DNA from: Klebsiella spallanzanii
Lineage (GTDB): Bacteria; Pseudomonadota; Gammaproteobacteria; Enterobacterales; Enterobacteriaceae
Assembly: GCF_902158555.1 (NCBI RefSeq)
Contig: NZ_CABGGS010000044.1
Span: 339,614 to 403,613, forward strand
Reading direction: 5' to 3'
Length of the DNA stretch: 64,000 nucleotides
Made by a program: the position numbers and the translations under genes. Below, piece by piece: positions 48,608 to 60,200 of this stretch (the first letter of the stretch is position 1; the number at the start of each line of letters is the position of its first letter). Under the pieces are notes generated by a model. That model did not search any database, was not told the origin of the DNA, and was given only the letters and a program-made list of their open reading frames with translations.

Positions 48608-51207
48608 TGACCGAAACCCGGACGACGTGTCCCTATTGTGGCGTGGGCTGTGGCGTTATTGCCAGCCTGAATGCGCAGGGTCAGGTGACCGTGCGCGGCG
48701 ATGAGCAGCACCCGGCGAACTTTGGTCGCCTGTGCGTTAAGGGCGCGGCGCTGGGGGAAACCGTCGGTCTGGAGGGAAGAATGCTATTCCCTGAAGTCGA
48801 TGGCGAACGCGTGTCGTGGCCGCAGGCGCTGGCGGCGGCGGGTTCGCGTCTGCGGGAAATCATCGACCAGCATGGGCCGCAGGCGGTGGCGTTCTATGCC
48901 TCCGGACAGCTATTGACCGAGGATTACTACGCCGCGAATAAGCTGATGAAGGGGTTTATTGGCGCGGCGAACATCGATACCAATTCGCGGCTGTGCATGT
49001 CATCGGCGGTCACCGGCTATAAGCGTGCGCTGGGGGCGGACGTAGTGCCGTGCAGTTATGACGATGTGGAAAACAGCGATCTGGTGGTGTTAGTCGGCTC
49101 GAACGCCGCCTGGGCGCATCCAGTACTTTATCAGCGGCTGGCGCAGGCAAAACGCGATAATCCGCAGATGCGGGTGGTGGTTATTGACCCGCGCCGCACC
49201 GCCACCTGCGATATTGCCGATGTGCATCTGGCGCTGGCTCCCGGCAGCGACGGCGGGCTGTTTGTCGGTCTGCTAAACGCCATTGCCGCCAGCGGCGGCA
49301 TCACGGACGATTTCAGCGACGCGCAGCAGGCGCTGACCATCGCGCAGGGCTGGGACATCGAAAAAGTGGCGCAGTTCTGCGGCCTGCCGCAGCAGCAGGT
49401 CGCCGATTTCTATGGCGAATTTATCTCCGCCCCGCGCGCCATCACGCTCTATACCATGGGCATTAACCAATCCGCCAGCGGTAGCGATAAATGCAACGCC
49501 ATCATTAACGTTCACCTGGCAAGCGGAAAATATGGGCGTCCGGGCTGCGGTCCGTTTTCGCTGACCGGTCAACCCAATGCCATGGGCGGGCGTGAGGTGG
49601 GCGGACTGGCAACCATGCTGGCGGCGCATATGAACTTTGAAGTCGACGATTTACAGCGCCTGGCGCGATTCTGGGGCACCGAGCGGCTGGCGCAAACTCC
49701 GGGGCTGACGGCAGTGGATCTGTTCGCCGCTATTGGTCGCGGCGAGGTAAAAGCGGTGTGGATCATGGGAACCAATCCGGTGGTGTCGTTGCCGGACAGC
49801 CATGCGGTGAGCGATGCCCTGGCGGGGTGCCCGCTGGTGATTGTCTCCGATGTGGTCGCTGATACCGATACCGGACGCTTCGCCCATATTCGTTTTCCGG
49901 CGCTGGCGTGGGGAGAGAAGAACGGCACCGTGACCAACTCCGAGCGGCGAATCTCTCGCCAGCGCGCGTTTCTGCCTTCGCCTGGGGAGGCGAAAGCCGA
50001 CTGGTGGATCGTTGCTCGCGTGGCGCAAGAGCTGGGCTTTGGCTCCGCTTTTGCCTGGCAGCATTCTCATGACGTATTCAACGAGCACGCCGCGCTGTCG
50101 GGTTTTGAAAATAACGGCCAGCGAGCGTTTGATATCGGCGGGCTGGCGGGTTTAAGCCGCGAGGCGTGGGATGATCTGGAGCCGGTGCGCTGGCCGGTGA
50201 GTCGCAGCACAGCAACGTGGAGTTTGCATAAGGGCTGGCACCGGGATGGCAAGCTGCGCATGGTGCCCGTCGCCCCGCAACCGACCCGGGCGGCGACCGA
50301 TGCGTTTTATCCGCTAATCCTCAACAGCGGGCGGATCCGCGATCAGTGGCATACCATGACCCGCACTGGCGCGGTGCCGAGGCTGATGCAGCATATCGCC
50401 GAGCCGGTGGTGGAAGTGGCCGCAGAGGATGCGCAGCGTTATCACCTGGTGGAAGGTGAATTAGCGCGAATCCGCTCACCGAATGGGGTGATGGTAGCAA
50501 AGGTGATTATCAGCGACGGGCAGCGCCCGGGATCGCTGTTTGTGCCGATGCACTGGAATAATCAATTTGCTCGCCAGGGACGGGTGAATAACCTGCTGGC
50601 TGCGGTCACCGACCCTTATTCCGGCCAGCCGGAAAGTAAGCAGGTGGCGGTCGCGATAGCAACCTGGCTCCCGGTCTGGAAAGGTGAACTCTTTTCCCGC
50701 CAGCCGGTTCCGCTGCCTGCTTCGCTGCACTGGCGGCGGCGGGCCGCGCTGGGCATAAGCCATTTTTCTCTCGCCGGGGATATCAGCCCTCGCCGGTGGC
50801 TGACCGACTGGTGCCAGCAGCAGGGATGGCAGATGCAGACAGCTGAAGGCGGCGGGGTCTGGAACCTGCTGGCATGGCAGGACGGAGAGCTGATGCTGGG
50901 CTGGTGGAGCGATGCGCAAGAACCGGTCATTGACGCCGAATGGATTAGCGCCGCGTTCCGCGTTCCGCCGGTGAATGCCGCCCAGCGCCATGTATTATTG
51001 AGCGGCAGAAAAGGCGGCGAAACGATACCGCGCGGGCGCACTATCTGTAGTTGCTTTAGCGTAGGCGAAAGGGCAATAAGCGAGGCAATCATCAACGGCT
51101 GCCATACGCCAGCCGCGTTGGGAGCCAAATTGAAATGCGGTACCAACTGCGGTTCTTGTATCCCGGAGCTTAAGGCGATGCTGGCGGAGAAGCTGGCGCA
51201 AGCCTGA
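48607..51207 (+). CDS. nasA: assimilatory nitrate reductase catalytic subunit NasA
   Basis: The 866-residue cytoplasmic molybdoenzyme reduces nitrate to nitrite. The N-terminal [4Fe-4S] motif is Cys8, Cys11, Cys15 and Cys43 (TCPYCGVGC, LCVKG). Cys130 in SRLCMSSAV is the likely Mo ligand, and bis-MGD domains follow. The C-terminus carries an extra BFD-like [2Fe-2S] domain (TICSCFSVGERA, KCGTNCGSC), typical of NADH-linked Nas enzymes. The start overlaps the nasB stop (TGATG), so the two are coupled. Last gene of the operon. Confidence 0.96.
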   Translation: MTETRTTCPYCGVGCGVIASLNAQGQVTVRGDEQHPANFGRLCVKGAALGETVGLEGRMLFPEVDGERVSWPQALAAAGSRLREIIDQHGPQAVAFYASGQLLTEDYYAANKLMKGFIGAANIDTNSRLCMSSAVTGYKRALGADVVPCSYDDVENSDLVVLVGSNAAWAHPVLYQRLAQAKRDNPQMRVVVIDPRRTATCDIADVHLALAPGSDGGLFVGLLNAIAASGGITDDFSDAQQALTIAQGWDIEKVAQFCGLPQQQVADFYGEFISAPRAITLYTMGINQSASGSDKCNAIINVHLASGKYGRPGCGPFSLTGQPNAMGGREVGGLATMLAAHMNFEVDDLQRLARFWGTERLAQTPGLTAVDLFAAIGRGEVKAVWIMGTNPVVSLPDSHAVSDALAGCPLVIVSDVVADTDTGRFAHIRFPALAWGEKNGTVTNSERRISRQRAFLPSPGEAKADWWIVARVAQELGFGSAFAWQHSHDVFNEHAALSGFENNGQRAFDIGGLAGLSREAWDDLEPVRWPVSRSTATWSLHKGWHRDGKLRMVPVAPQPTRAATDAFYPLILNSGRIRDQWHTMTRTGAVPRLMQHIAEPVVEVAAEDAQRYHLVEGELARIRSPNGVMVAKVIISDGQRPGSLFVPMHWNNQFARQGRVNNLLAAVTDPYSGQPESKQVAVAIATWLPVWKGELFSRQPVPLPASLHWRRRAALGISHFSLAGDISPRRWLTDWCQQQGWQMQTAEGGGVWNLLAWQDGELMLGWWSDAQEPVIDAEWISAAFRVPPVNAAQRHVLLSGRKGGETIPRGRTICSCFSVGERAISEAIINGCHTPAALGAKLKCGTNCGSCIPELKAMLAEKLAQA

Positions 51208-51242
51208 GATTCAGTATATTCCTGGAATTATTCTGAAGGCTG

Positions 51243-51289
51243 CGAGGGATGGCAAAAAACGATAAACTTACGTTTTACTGCCATCCTTC
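51243..51289. other. long inverted repeat between nasA and ychO
   Basis: CGAGGGATGGCA and TGCCATCCTTCG pair nearly perfectly, with a second short pairing (AAAACG/CGTTTT) inside. It lies 36 nt after nasA. No T-run follows, so it is either an atypical terminator or a 3'-end stabiliser. Confidence 0.4.
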
Positions 51290-51309
51290 GAGAGTAGACG
51301 TAACCGATT

Positions 51310-52689
51310 TTGAGCTCTTTGTCGTTCCGCGTAATCCCGTATTTACCGCTTCTCCTGCTATTGGCAGGGATCCCCGCCCGCGCGCTGCAGGATAATCAGG
51401 CCCTCTTGAGGGAACCTGCGGCATTACCCGATCTTGGCCTGGCGCCGCAGGTTGATGATGACGCCAAACATTTTGCCGAGATGGCGAAAAAGTTTGGCGA
51501 AGCCAGTATGAGCGATAACGGGCTGACAACCAGCGAGCAGGCGCGGGTATTTGCCATCGGTAAGCTGGGGAACGAGGTCAGCCATCAACTGGAAAACTGG
51601 CTTTCGCCGTGGGGCAACGCCAATGTGGATCTGCTGGTCGACAAAGAAGGCAATTTTACCGGTAGTAAAGGAAGCTGGTTTGTCCCTTTGCAGGATAACG
51701 GTGATTACCTGACCTGGAACCAGTATTCTATCACCCAGCGCGATAGCGGGCTGGTGGGCAATATTGGCCTCGGCCAGCGCTGGCGGATGGGCACCTGGCT
51801 GCTGGGCTATAACTCGTTCTATGATAAAGTCCTGGATGACCGCCTGGCGCGCGGCAGCGTTGGTGCGGAAGCCTGGGGCGAGTCGATGCGCCTGTCGGCT
51901 AACTACTACCACCCGCTCGGTAGTTGGCAGCAAGGTAGTAGCCTGGTTCAGCAGCAGCGTATGGCAAGCGGCTATGACGTGACCGCTCAGGCGCGGCTGC
52001 CGTTTTATCAGCACATTAATACCAGCGTCAGCGTGGAGCAGTACTTTGGCGATAACGTCGACTTGTTCCACTCGGGTACCGGCTATCACAATCCGGTGGC
52101 GGTATCGGTCGGCCTGAATTACACCCCCGTTCCGCTGGTGACGGTGACGGCGAAACACAAGCAGGGCGAGAGCGGCGTCAGCCAAAACGATGTGGGATTG
52201 AAGCTCAACTATCGCTTTGGGGTGCCGTTAAAACAGCAACTGGCGGCCGATGAAGTGGCGATTAGCCGCTCGCTTCGCGGCAGCCGCTACGATAGCCCGG
52301 AACGCGATAGCCTGCCGGTGGTGGAGTATCGACAGCGCAAAACGCTATCGGTTTATCTGGCAACGCCGCCCTGGGATCTTCAGGCGGGAGAAACGGTCCA
52401 GTTGAAGCTGCAAATTCGTAGTCTTCACGGTATCAAGTCGCTGAGCTGGCAGGGGGATACTCAGGCGCTGAGTCTGACGCCGCCGGTAGACGCAAACAGC
52501 CCGGACGGCTGGAGCATTATTATGCCGCGCTGGAGCAGTGAGGCCGGGGTGAGCAATCGCTGGCATCTGTCGCTGGTGGTGGAGGATAAAACGGGTCAGC
52601 GCGTCTCATCCAATGAGATCGCACTGGCGCTGACCGAGCCGCTGGTGAGCTTACCGGCCGAGGGCGAATCCTGGCAGCATATGCCCTAG
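51310..52689 (+). CDS. ychO: YchO, intimin/invasin-type inverse autotransporter
   Basis: The 459-residue protein has a signal peptide ([14 protein letters not shown]), an inverse-autotransporter beta-barrel of about 250 residues ([60 protein letters not shown]) and one short C-terminal Ig-like domain. It matches E. coli YchO (YchP). Compared with intimins the passenger is minimal. A TTG at 51310 is the start that gives a complete signal peptide. Role in adhesion or envelope function is not defined. Confidence 0.9.
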   Translation: MSSLSFRVIPYLPLLLLLAGIPARALQDNQALLREPAALPDLGLAPQVDDDAKHFAEMAKKFGEASMSDNGLTTSEQARVFAIGKLGNEVSHQLENWLSPWGNANVDLLVDKEGNFTGSKGSWFVPLQDNGDYLTWNQYSITQRDSGLVGNIGLGQRWRMGTWLLGYNSFYDKVLDDRLARGSVGAEAWGESMRLSANYYHPLGSWQQGSSLVQQQRMASGYDVTAQARLPFYQHINTSVSVEQYFGDNVDLFHSGTGYHNPVAVSVGLNYTPVPLVTVTAKHKQGESGVSQNDVGLKLNYRFGVPLKQQLAADEVAISRSLRGSRYDSPERDSLPVVEYRQRKTLSVYLATPPWDLQAGETVQLKLQIRSLHGIKSLSWQGDTQALSLTPPVDANSPDGWSIIMPRWSSEAGVSNRWHLSLVVEDKTGQRVSSNEIALALTEPLVSLPAEGESWQHMP

Positions 52690-53336
52690 AATACGCGCTC
52701 CTGATGAACCCAAACCGCCGCTTCCACGCGTGATTTCAGCTTCATTTTCTTCAGCATATGCTTGACGTGTACTTTTACGGTGCTTTCGGTGATATCCAGG
52801 CGGCGGGCAATCATTTTGTTCGGCAGGCCCTGGGCAATCAGCTTCAGGATGTCGCGCTCGCGCGGAGTTAGCTGGCTGATATCGCGGTCGGATGTCGCGC
52901 GGTTAGCGCGCAGGCTGGCTGCCAGTACCGGCGTTAATGCTTCGCTGAGCACCATTTCTCCTGCCGCCGCCTGTTGCAGCGCCTTCAGCAGGTCTTCCGG
53001 CTCCATATCCTTCAACAGATAGCCGTCGGCGCCGCGTTTCAGGGCGGTAACCACATCTTCTTCATGATTGGAGACGCTAAACACCACTACGCGACCGGAA
53101 AGTGATTTTTCGCGCAGCTTGTCGAGCGTTTCAAGGCCGTTCATACCCGGCATGTTGAGATCCAGCAGAATCAAATCCGGATCTAATGATTCCGCCATCG
53201 CGATGCCTTGCTCGCCGTTACTGGCCTCGCCGATGACCTGGATGTCCGGCGCCATGCTAATTAGCTGTTTGACGCCGGTGCGCAGCATCGGATGATCGTC
53301 AATGAGAAGGATGGTTGCCCGTTCCTGTTGACTCAT
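52686..53336 (-). CDS. narL: nitrate/nitrite response regulator NarL
   Basis: The 216-residue regulator has a receiver domain with phospho-acceptor Asp59 ([13 protein letters not shown]) and a LuxR-type HTH ([33 protein letters not shown]). It is phosphorylated by NarX and activates narK and narG. The ATG at 53336 ([16 protein letters not shown]) gives the E. coli length. It lies 10 nt downstream of narX and overlaps ychO by 4 nt tail to tail. Confidence 0.97.
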   Translation of the reverse strand: MSQQERATILLIDDHPMLRTGVKQLISMAPDIQVIGEASNGEQGIAMAESLDPDLILLDLNMPGMNGLETLDKLREKSLSGRVVVFSVSNHEEDVVTALKRGADGYLLKDMEPEDLLKALQQAAAGEMVLSEALTPVLAASLRANRATSDRDISQLTPRERDILKLIAQGLPNKMIARRLDITESTVKVHVKHMLKKMKLKSRVEAAVWVHQERVF

Positions 53337-53346
53337 GGAGCTCTCC

Positions 53347-55125
53347 TTATTGGATTGAAAACGATTTTTCAGGGATAAAAGTGACGACCACTTCCGTACC
53401 GCCGATTTCCCGACGCCGTACCTGGCAGTCGCCGCGCAGGCTTTGCGCACGATCGCGCATAATAATTAAACCATAGTGGTTGCTGCGTTCCGCGTGATCC
53501 GGTACGCCGCGACCGTTATCGGCCACCACCAGCCGGACCTGATTATCCCGCAGCGTCACGGTAACGCTGACTTCGGTGGCGTTGGCATGTTTTAACGCAT
53601 TGCTTAGCGCCTCACGGGCAATTTGCAGCAGATGGATCGCCTGGTGCGACGGAACAAAACGCGGTGGTAGCTGGTAATCGAGCCGTACCGCAAAACCGAA
53701 ATGGGCGCTGTATTCCTGACAACTGGCCTCCAGCGCGGGACGTAGCCCCGGTTCGGTGAGCTGTAGACGGAAGGTCGTCAGCAGCTCCCGCAACTGCGCC
53801 CATGAAGTATTAAGTTCGTTACGGATTTGCCCCAGCAGCTGGCGGCTGGCGTCCGGCAGATCGTCGCCCTGCATCTGCAGACAGCTGACCTGCATTTTCA
53901 TGCAAGAGAGCGATTGGGCAATGGAATCGTGCAGTTCGCGAGCGATAGTGGCGCGCTCTTCCATGACGATAAGCTGCTGCTGGCGTTCCTGATGCCGATC
54001 GAGGGCGAGTGTACCCGTAAGCTGTTCAACCAGAGTATCAACCAACTGCTGTTGATCGTGGCTCAGATGACGGCCAGCGGGGAGGGTTGCCAGCAAAATA
54101 CCGTACTGATTATGGGCATCCGACAGCCGCCATTTTAAGGTGGTTCCCGTGTCGGGCAGCGGCGGGAGGTCGCGCGGGCATAGATAGCAGCCTATGTCGT
54201 CGCACTGAAGGTCTGAATGGCAGGAAAACTCCTGATGATTATCTTCATCTTCCAGATCGTACACCCGGACTTCAATATCGCGCAGCAGGGTTAACCCTTG
54301 CAGACCGTTAAGCACCGGCGAAATGCGCTCACAAAGCGGGGCATTAGAGTGCAGGCGGCGGTTGGCTTGCCACAGAAAAGCGAGGATCTCGTTTTTCTGC
54401 TCCAGACCGGCGGTTTTTTCCTGCACCCGGCGTTCAAGCACCGAGTAGCTCTCCGCCAGCTCTTCGGACATATTGTTCAGCGCCATGCCGAGCGTCGCCA
54501 TCTCGTTACGCCCGCTAATCTGAGCGCGTTGGGTGAAATCACGTTGACTTACCGCTCGGGCCATATCCAGCAGTTGCTTCCACGGGCGCAAAAGGCGCGC
54601 GCGCAGCCAGACAATAGTAAATACCAGCAGCAGCGCCATGCCGACCGCCATAATTCGCTGGATCCAGACGACATGTTTGATTCGTTCTTCGGTGGTGTGA
54701 TCGAAAGCGGTAACCAGTTGGTCAATGCGGTCGACAAAACCGGCGACATCCGTTGCAACGGTGGCCTGATTCTGTGCCTTACGCATTCCCGGCGCCAGCT
54801 CCAACTGCCAGTAGTGCTGTAGGGCCTGGAGCTGTTCTTGCTGGTCGTCATGGCGAGCGGCATACTGCAGCTCCGGGCTAAAGACCGTTTCGGTCATTTC
54901 ATCCAGTAATTTTTGGTCGCTTTCGCCCAGCGGTACTGCTGCCAGCAGACGATAGCTCTGCATGCGCAGTGAACCGGCTTTATTAATGGCGTGCGCGCTG
55001 CCCTGAACGCCGTGCACCAGGCGTGAAGAGATCGCCATTCCGGCGACACCTATCACCGTGGCCAATAGAACGATTAACGCGAGTTGATTAACCAGCGTTA
55101 GCGGCGTAAAAAGACGTTTCAACAT
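53347..55125 (-). CDS. narX: nitrate/nitrite sensor histidine kinase NarX
   Basis: The 592-residue kinase has two membrane helices ([23 protein letters not shown] and [14 protein letters not shown]) around a periplasmic sensor with the nitrate-binding P-box ([16 protein letters not shown]). A HAMP domain, a Cys-rich central module ([15 protein letters not shown]), the HisKA_3 site ([10 protein letters not shown]) and an ATPase domain ([18 protein letters not shown]) follow. The ATG at 55125 (MLKRLF) is preferred to 55155 by homology. It is divergent from narK. Confidence 0.97.
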   Translation of the reverse strand: MLKRLFTPLTLVNQLALIVLLATVIGVAGMAISSRLVHGVQGSAHAINKAGSLRMQSYRLLAAVPLGESDQKLLDEMTETVFSPELQYAARHDDQQEQLQALQHYWQLELAPGMRKAQNQATVATDVAGFVDRIDQLVTAFDHTTEERIKHVVWIQRIMAVGMALLLVFTIVWLRARLLRPWKQLLDMARAVSQRDFTQRAQISGRNEMATLGMALNNMSEELAESYSVLERRVQEKTAGLEQKNEILAFLWQANRRLHSNAPLCERISPVLNGLQGLTLLRDIEVRVYDLEDEDNHQEFSCHSDLQCDDIGCYLCPRDLPPLPDTGTTLKWRLSDAHNQYGILLATLPAGRHLSHDQQQLVDTLVEQLTGTLALDRHQERQQQLIVMEERATIARELHDSIAQSLSCMKMQVSCLQMQGDDLPDASRQLLGQIRNELNTSWAQLRELLTTFRLQLTEPGLRPALEASCQEYSAHFGFAVRLDYQLPPRFVPSHQAIHLLQIAREALSNALKHANATEVSVTVTLRDNQVRLVVADNGRGVPDHAERSNHYGLIIMRDRAQSLRGDCQVRRREIGGTEVVVTFIPEKSFSIQ

Positions 55126-55192
55126 GGGGTATATGGCTCCTGACCGGCAAATCATCCGGGAGTGGCGCTATTCTCGGACATCCCCTGGAGTA

Positions 55193-55219
55193 TACCCATA
55201 CCCCTAAAGGATTACCCCT
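55193..55219. promoter_or_regulatory. NarL heptamer cluster between narX and narK
   Basis: TACCCAT (55193-55199), TACCCCT (55199-55205) and TACCCCT (55213-55219) match the NarL heptamer TACYYMT. The cluster is centred near -200 of the predicted narK start, as at E. coli narK. Confidence 0.75.
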
Positions 55220-55361
55220 TAATTGTCAGCGATCGGTGACCTGGTGGCAGGCAATAGGTTCATCACAGCAGTGGCGTGAAAAACCACACTTTTTTGCGCA
55301 GAAATGGCTACTCACTTTGGGTGATGAATTTTTTTTGGCCAAATTGGCGCCTACTTTTCCT

Positions 55362-55375
55362 TTGATTTATATCAA
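55362..55375 (+). promoter_or_regulatory. FNR site of narK
   Basis: TTGATTTATATCAA is a perfect FNR dyad (TTGAT-N4-ATCAA). A CATAAG -10 near 55395 and a start near 55410 put it at -41.5. It predicts anaerobic activation of narK. Confidence 0.88.
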
Positions 55376-55435
55376 CTTACCGCCGCCTGTAACCCATAAG
55401 GTAGCCAGGGTTAATACGAATCATCAGAGGTGTCT

Positions 55436-56824
55436 ATGAGTCACTCTTCAATCCCGGAGAAGACTAACAGCTCAGTCATTAGCGACTGGCGTCCTGAAGA
55501 TCCTGAATTCTGGCAGCAACGCGGTCATCGCGTTGCCAGCCGCAATCTGTGGATCTCTGTTCCATGTCTTTTGTTGGCATTCTGCGTCTGGATGTTGTTC
55601 AGCGCGGTTGCTGTCAACCTGAATAAAGTCGGCTTTCAGTTTACAACCGACCAGTTGTTTATGCTGACCGCGCTCCCGGCCTTGTCTGGCGCGCTTCTTC
55701 GTGTGCCATATGCCTTTATGGTACCGCTATTCGGCGGACGTCGCTGGACCGCATTCAGTACCGGGATCATGATCATACCTTGCGTATGGTTAGGTTTCGC
55801 GGTGCAGGATACCTCTACGCCATTCAGCATTTTCGTGATTATTTCCCTGCTTTGCGGCTTCGCCGGGGCAAACTTTGCTTCCAGTATGGCCAACATCAGT
55901 TTCTTCTTTCCGAAAGAGAAGCAGGGCGGTGCGCTGGGTATCAACGGTGGCCTCGGCAATATGGGCGTTAGCGTGATGCAGTTGGTTGCCCCTCTGGTGG
56001 TATCTCTGTCGATTTTTGCCGTGTTTGGCGGTACCGGTAGCGAGCAGCCGGACGGCTCTATGCTGTATCTGGAAAACGCGGCGTGGATCTGGGTGCCGTT
56101 TCTGATTGTCTTCACCCTGGCGGCGTGGTTCTTTATGAACGACCTGTCGGCATCGAAGGCCTCCCTGAGCGAACAATTGCCGGTACTGAAGCGTGCACAT
56201 TTGTGGATTATGGCGCTGCTCTATCTGGCAACTTTTGGTTCATTTATCGGCTTCTCGGCGGGTTTCGCCATGTTGTCGAAAACGCAGTTTCCCGATGTCC
56301 AGATCCTGCACTATGCGTTCTTCGGGCCGTTTATCGGCGCGCTGGCGCGTTCTACCGGCGGCGCGATCTCCGACCGCCTGGGCGGGACTCGCGTGACGCT
56401 GGTGAATTTTGTGGTGATGGCTATCTTCTGCGGTCTGCTGTTCCTGACCCTGCCGACTCATGGGGAAGGAGGTAACTTTATTGCCTTCTTCGCGGTATTT
56501 ATGGTGCTGTTCCTGACCGCAGGTCTGGGTAGCGCCTCTACCTTCCAGATGATCTCGGTTATCTTCCGTAAAATGACCATGGAGCGCGTGAAGGCGCAAG
56601 GCGGCAGCGAAGCGCAGGCGATGCGTGAAGCAGCGACCGACACGGCGGCGGCGCTGGGCTTTATATCGGCGATTGGCGCTATTGGCGGATTCTTTATCCC
56701 GAAAGCGTTTGGTATCTCGCTGGATCTCACCGGTTCTCCGGCCGGTGCGATGAAGGTCTTCCTGGTGTTCTATATCGCCTGCGTGGTGATTACCTGGGCG
56801 GTTTACGGGCGTAAGCAGAAATAA
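55436..56824 (+). CDS. narK: nitrate/nitrite transporter NarK
   Basis: The 462-residue, 12-helix MFS transporter has both nitrate signature glycine-rich stretches (GFAGANFASSMANISFFFP with GINGGLGNMGVSVMQL, and the second half GLGSASTFQMISVIF) and the substrate-binding Arg in LSGALLRVPYAF. It exchanges nitrate for nitrite or imports nitrate with protons. I use the ATG at 55436 (MSHSSIPEK), not the GTG at 55430, by homology and spacing from GAGGTG. Confidence 0.97.
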   Translation: MSHSSIPEKTNSSVISDWRPEDPEFWQQRGHRVASRNLWISVPCLLLAFCVWMLFSAVAVNLNKVGFQFTTDQLFMLTALPALSGALLRVPYAFMVPLFGGRRWTAFSTGIMIIPCVWLGFAVQDTSTPFSIFVIISLLCGFAGANFASSMANISFFFPKEKQGGALGINGGLGNMGVSVMQLVAPLVVSLSIFAVFGGTGSEQPDGSMLYLENAAWIWVPFLIVFTLAAWFFMNDLSASKASLSEQLPVLKRAHLWIMALLYLATFGSFIGFSAGFAMLSKTQFPDVQILHYAFFGPFIGALARSTGGAISDRLGGTRVTLVNFVVMAIFCGLLFLTLPTHGEGGNFIAFFAVFMVLFLTAGLGSASTFQMISVIFRKMTMERVKAQGGSEAQAMREAATDTAAALGFISAIGAIGGFFIPKAFGISLDLTGSPAGAMKVFLVFYIACVVITWAVYGRKQK

Positions 56825-56843
56825 TATTTTGAATGTTCCATAA

Positions 56844-56872
56844 AAGAGCGCAAAAATGTTTGCGCTCTTTTT
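56844..56872 (+). terminator. intrinsic terminator of narK
   Basis: AAGAGCGCAAA, an AATG loop and TTTGCGCTCTT are followed by a T-run, about 20 nt after the stop. Confidence 0.88.
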
Positions 56873-56963
56873 TCTGTTTATTTTTTAGTTACAGCATCCT
56901 GTTAGTTTTAAGGTATTTCAGACAGTGCCGGAAGTCACATAAATATTAACCGGGTAGAGCATC

Positions 56964-56970
56964 TACCCCT
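56964..56970. promoter_or_regulatory. upstream NarL heptamer of narG
   Basis: TACCCCT centred at 56967 is about 195 bp upstream of the start point inferred from the FNR site (about 57162), the position of the essential NarL site at E. coli narG. An AT-rich segment suitable for IHF bending lies between. Confidence 0.65.
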
Positions 56971-57113
56971 TAATACCATAGTGAGGAGTTAAACCTTATG
57001 GATTTCAGGTTTAAATGATAAATATCTTTATTAATCAATAATATAAAAAATAGAAATAGATACTACTTTGGTGGTAATTATTATTTTATCCCGATTTGAT
57101 AAGCCATTTCGCC

Positions 57114-57127
57114 TTGATCGTTATCAA
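57114..57127 (+). promoter_or_regulatory. FNR site of narG
   Basis: TTGATCGTTATCAA matches the FNR consensus perfectly in both arms. It lies 91 bp before the narG ATG in an otherwise gene-free region of about 390 bp. Confidence 0.88.
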
Positions 57128-57218
57128 TTCTCTCCCTCTTTCATAGCGTTACCTTCACGCTCAATTCAGCAATGTCGATTTATCAGAGAGCCGTCAGGCT
57201 CCAAACAGGAGAGACCCG

Positions 57219-60200
57219 ATGAGTAAATTCCTGGACCGGTTTCGCTACTTTAAACAGAAGGGTGAAACATTTGCCGATGGGCACGGACAGATTCTAAATA
57301 CCAACCGGGATTGGGAAGATGGATACCGCCAACGCTGGCAGCATGACAAGGTTGTACGTTCTACGCACGGCGTAAACTGCACCGGTTCCTGCAGTTGGAA
57401 AATTTATGTCAAAAACGGTCTGGTGACCTGGGAAACCCAGCAGACTGACTACCCGCGTACCCGTCCGGATCTGCCCAACCACGAACCTCGCGGCTGCCCC
57501 CGCGGAGCCAGCTACTCCTGGTATCTCTACAGCGCCAACCGCCTGAAATATCCGCTGATGCGTAAGCGCCTGATGAAAATGTGGCGTGAAGCGAAGGTGC
57601 AGCATAGCGATCCGGTCGCTGCCTGGGCTTCTATTATTGAAGATGCCGACAAGGCAAAGAGCTTTAAACAGGCGCGCGGTCGCGGCGGCTTCGTGCGCTC
57701 CTCCTGGCAGGAAGTGAACGAGCTGATTGCCGCCTCCAACGTTTACACCGTGAAAACCTACGGCCCGGACCGTGTGGCCGGTTTCTCGCCGATTCCGGCG
57801 ATGTCGATGGTCTCCTACGCTTCTGGCGCACGCTATCTCTCGCTGATTGGCGGCACCTGCCTGAGCTTCTACGACTGGTACTGTGATCTGCCGCCAGCGT
57901 CTCCGCAGACCTGGGGCGAACAGACCGACGTGCCGGAGTCTGCTGACTGGTACAACTCCAGCTACATCATCGCCTGGGGTTCTAACGTTCCACAAACCCG
58001 TACGCCAGATGCGCACTTCTTTACTGAAGTTCGTTATAAAGGCACCAAAACCGTTGCTATCACCCCGGACTACGCCGAAATCGCCAAGCTGTGCGATCTG
58101 TGGCTGGCGCCGAAGCAGGGTACCGACGCGGCGATGGCGCTGGCAATGGGTCACGTGATGTTGCGCGAGTTCCATCTCGACAAACCAAGCCAGTATTTCA
58201 CCGACTACGTACGTCGCTACACCGACATGCCAATGCTGGTGATGCTCGAAGAGCGTGACGGCTTCTACGCTGCGGGCCGTATGCTGCGCGCAGCGGACCT
58301 GGTTGATGGTCTGGGTCAGGAGGAAAATCCAGAATGGAAAACCGTCGCCTTTGACGAAAAAGGCGAGATGATTGCGCCGAACGGCTCTATCGGTTATCGC
58401 TGGGGCGATAAAGGGAAGTGGAACCTCGAACAGCGCGACGGCAAAACCGGCGAAGAGGTTGAACTGCGTCTTAGCCTGCTGGGTAGCCATGACGACGTGG
58501 CGCAGGTCGGCTTCCCGTACTTTGGCGGCGACGGTACCGAACACTTCGCCAGCGTTAAACTGGAAAACATCCTGCTGCACAAACTGCCGGTAAAACGTCT
58601 GCAGTTGGCTGATGGTACTACCGCGCTGGTGACCACTGTTTATGATCTGACCATGGCGAACTACGGTCTGGAACGCGGTCTGAACGATGAAAACTGCGCA
58701 ACCCGCTACGAAGACATTAAAGCGTATACCCCGGCGTGGGCTGAGAAAATTACCGGTGTTTCCAGCGCGCACATCATCCGTACCGCACGTGAATTCGCCG
58801 ATAACGCGGATAAAACGCATGGTCGTTCGATGATCATCGTCGGTGCTGGTCTGAATCACTGGTTCCACCTCGATATGAACTATCGTGGCCTGATTAACAT
58901 GCTGGTGTTCTGCGGCTGCGTCGGCCAGAGCGGCGGCGGCTGGGCGCACTATGTGGGCCAGGAAAAACTGCGTCCGCAGACTGGCTGGCAGCCGCTGGCG
59001 TTTGCCCTTGACTGGCAGCGTCCGGCACGTCATATGAACAGTACTTCCTATTTCTATAACCACTCCAGCCAATGGCGCTATGAGTCGGTCACCGCGCAGG
59101 AGCTGCTGTCGCCGCTGGCGGATAAATCTCGCTACACCGGTCATCTGCTGGACTTTAACGTGCGTGCTGAACGCATGGGCTGGCTACCGTCTGCGCCGCA
59201 GTTAGGGACTAACCCACTGCGCATTGCCGATGAAGCGAAGAAAGCCGGAATGACTCCGGTTGACTACACCGTTAAGGCGCTGAAAGAAGGTTCTATCCGC
59301 TTTGCCGCCGAACAGCCGGAAAACGGGAAAAACCATCCGCGTAACCTGTTCATCTGGCGTTCTAACCTGCTGGGTTCTTCCGGTAAAGGTCACGAGTACA
59401 TGCTGAAGTACCTACTGGGTACCGAACACGGTATTCAGGGGCTGGATCTCGGCAAGCAGGGCGGCGTGAAGCCGGAAGAGGTGGAGTGGCAGGATAACGG
59501 TCTCGACGGCAAGCTGGATCTGGTGGTCACGCTGGACTTCCGTCTGTCGAGCACCTGTCTGTACTCCGATATCGTGCTGCCAACGGCAACCTGGTATGAA
59601 AAAGATGACATGAATACCTCGGATATGCATCCGTTTATTCACCCGCTGTCTGCCGCTGTCGACCCTGCCTGGGAATCGAAAAGCGACTGGGAAATTTACA
59701 AAGGCATTGCGAAGAAATTCTCCGAAGTTTGCGTGGGCCATCTTGGTCAGGAAACGGACATTGTTACGCTGCCAATCCAGCACGACTCTGCGGCCGAACT
59801 GGCACAGCCGTTAGATGTGAAGGACTGGAAAAAAGGCGAATGTGACCTGATCCCAGGTAAAACCGCGCCGCACATTATTCCGGTTCAACGTGATTACCCG
59901 GCAACCTACGAGCGCTTTACCTCCATCGGTCCGTTGATGGAAAAAATCGGTAACGGCGGCAAAGGCATTGCCTGGAACACGCAGAGCGAAATGGATCTGC
60001 TGCGTAAGCTCAACTACACCAAGGCGGAAGGCCCGGCGAAAGGCCAGCCGATGCTGGATACCGCGATTGACGCAGCCGAAATGATCCTCACCCTGGCGCC
60101 GGAAACCAACGGTCAGGTCGCGGTGAAAGCCTGGGCAGCGCTGAGTGAGTTTACCGGTCGCGACCACACGCACCTGGCGCTCAATAAAGAAGATGAGAAA

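Noticed and set aside
57294..59144. A 616-codon open frame antisense to narG
   Set aside because: It lies wholly within a certain gene. Its Arg/His/Val-rich translation matches no family, and such frames arise from GC-rich third positions on the sense strand.
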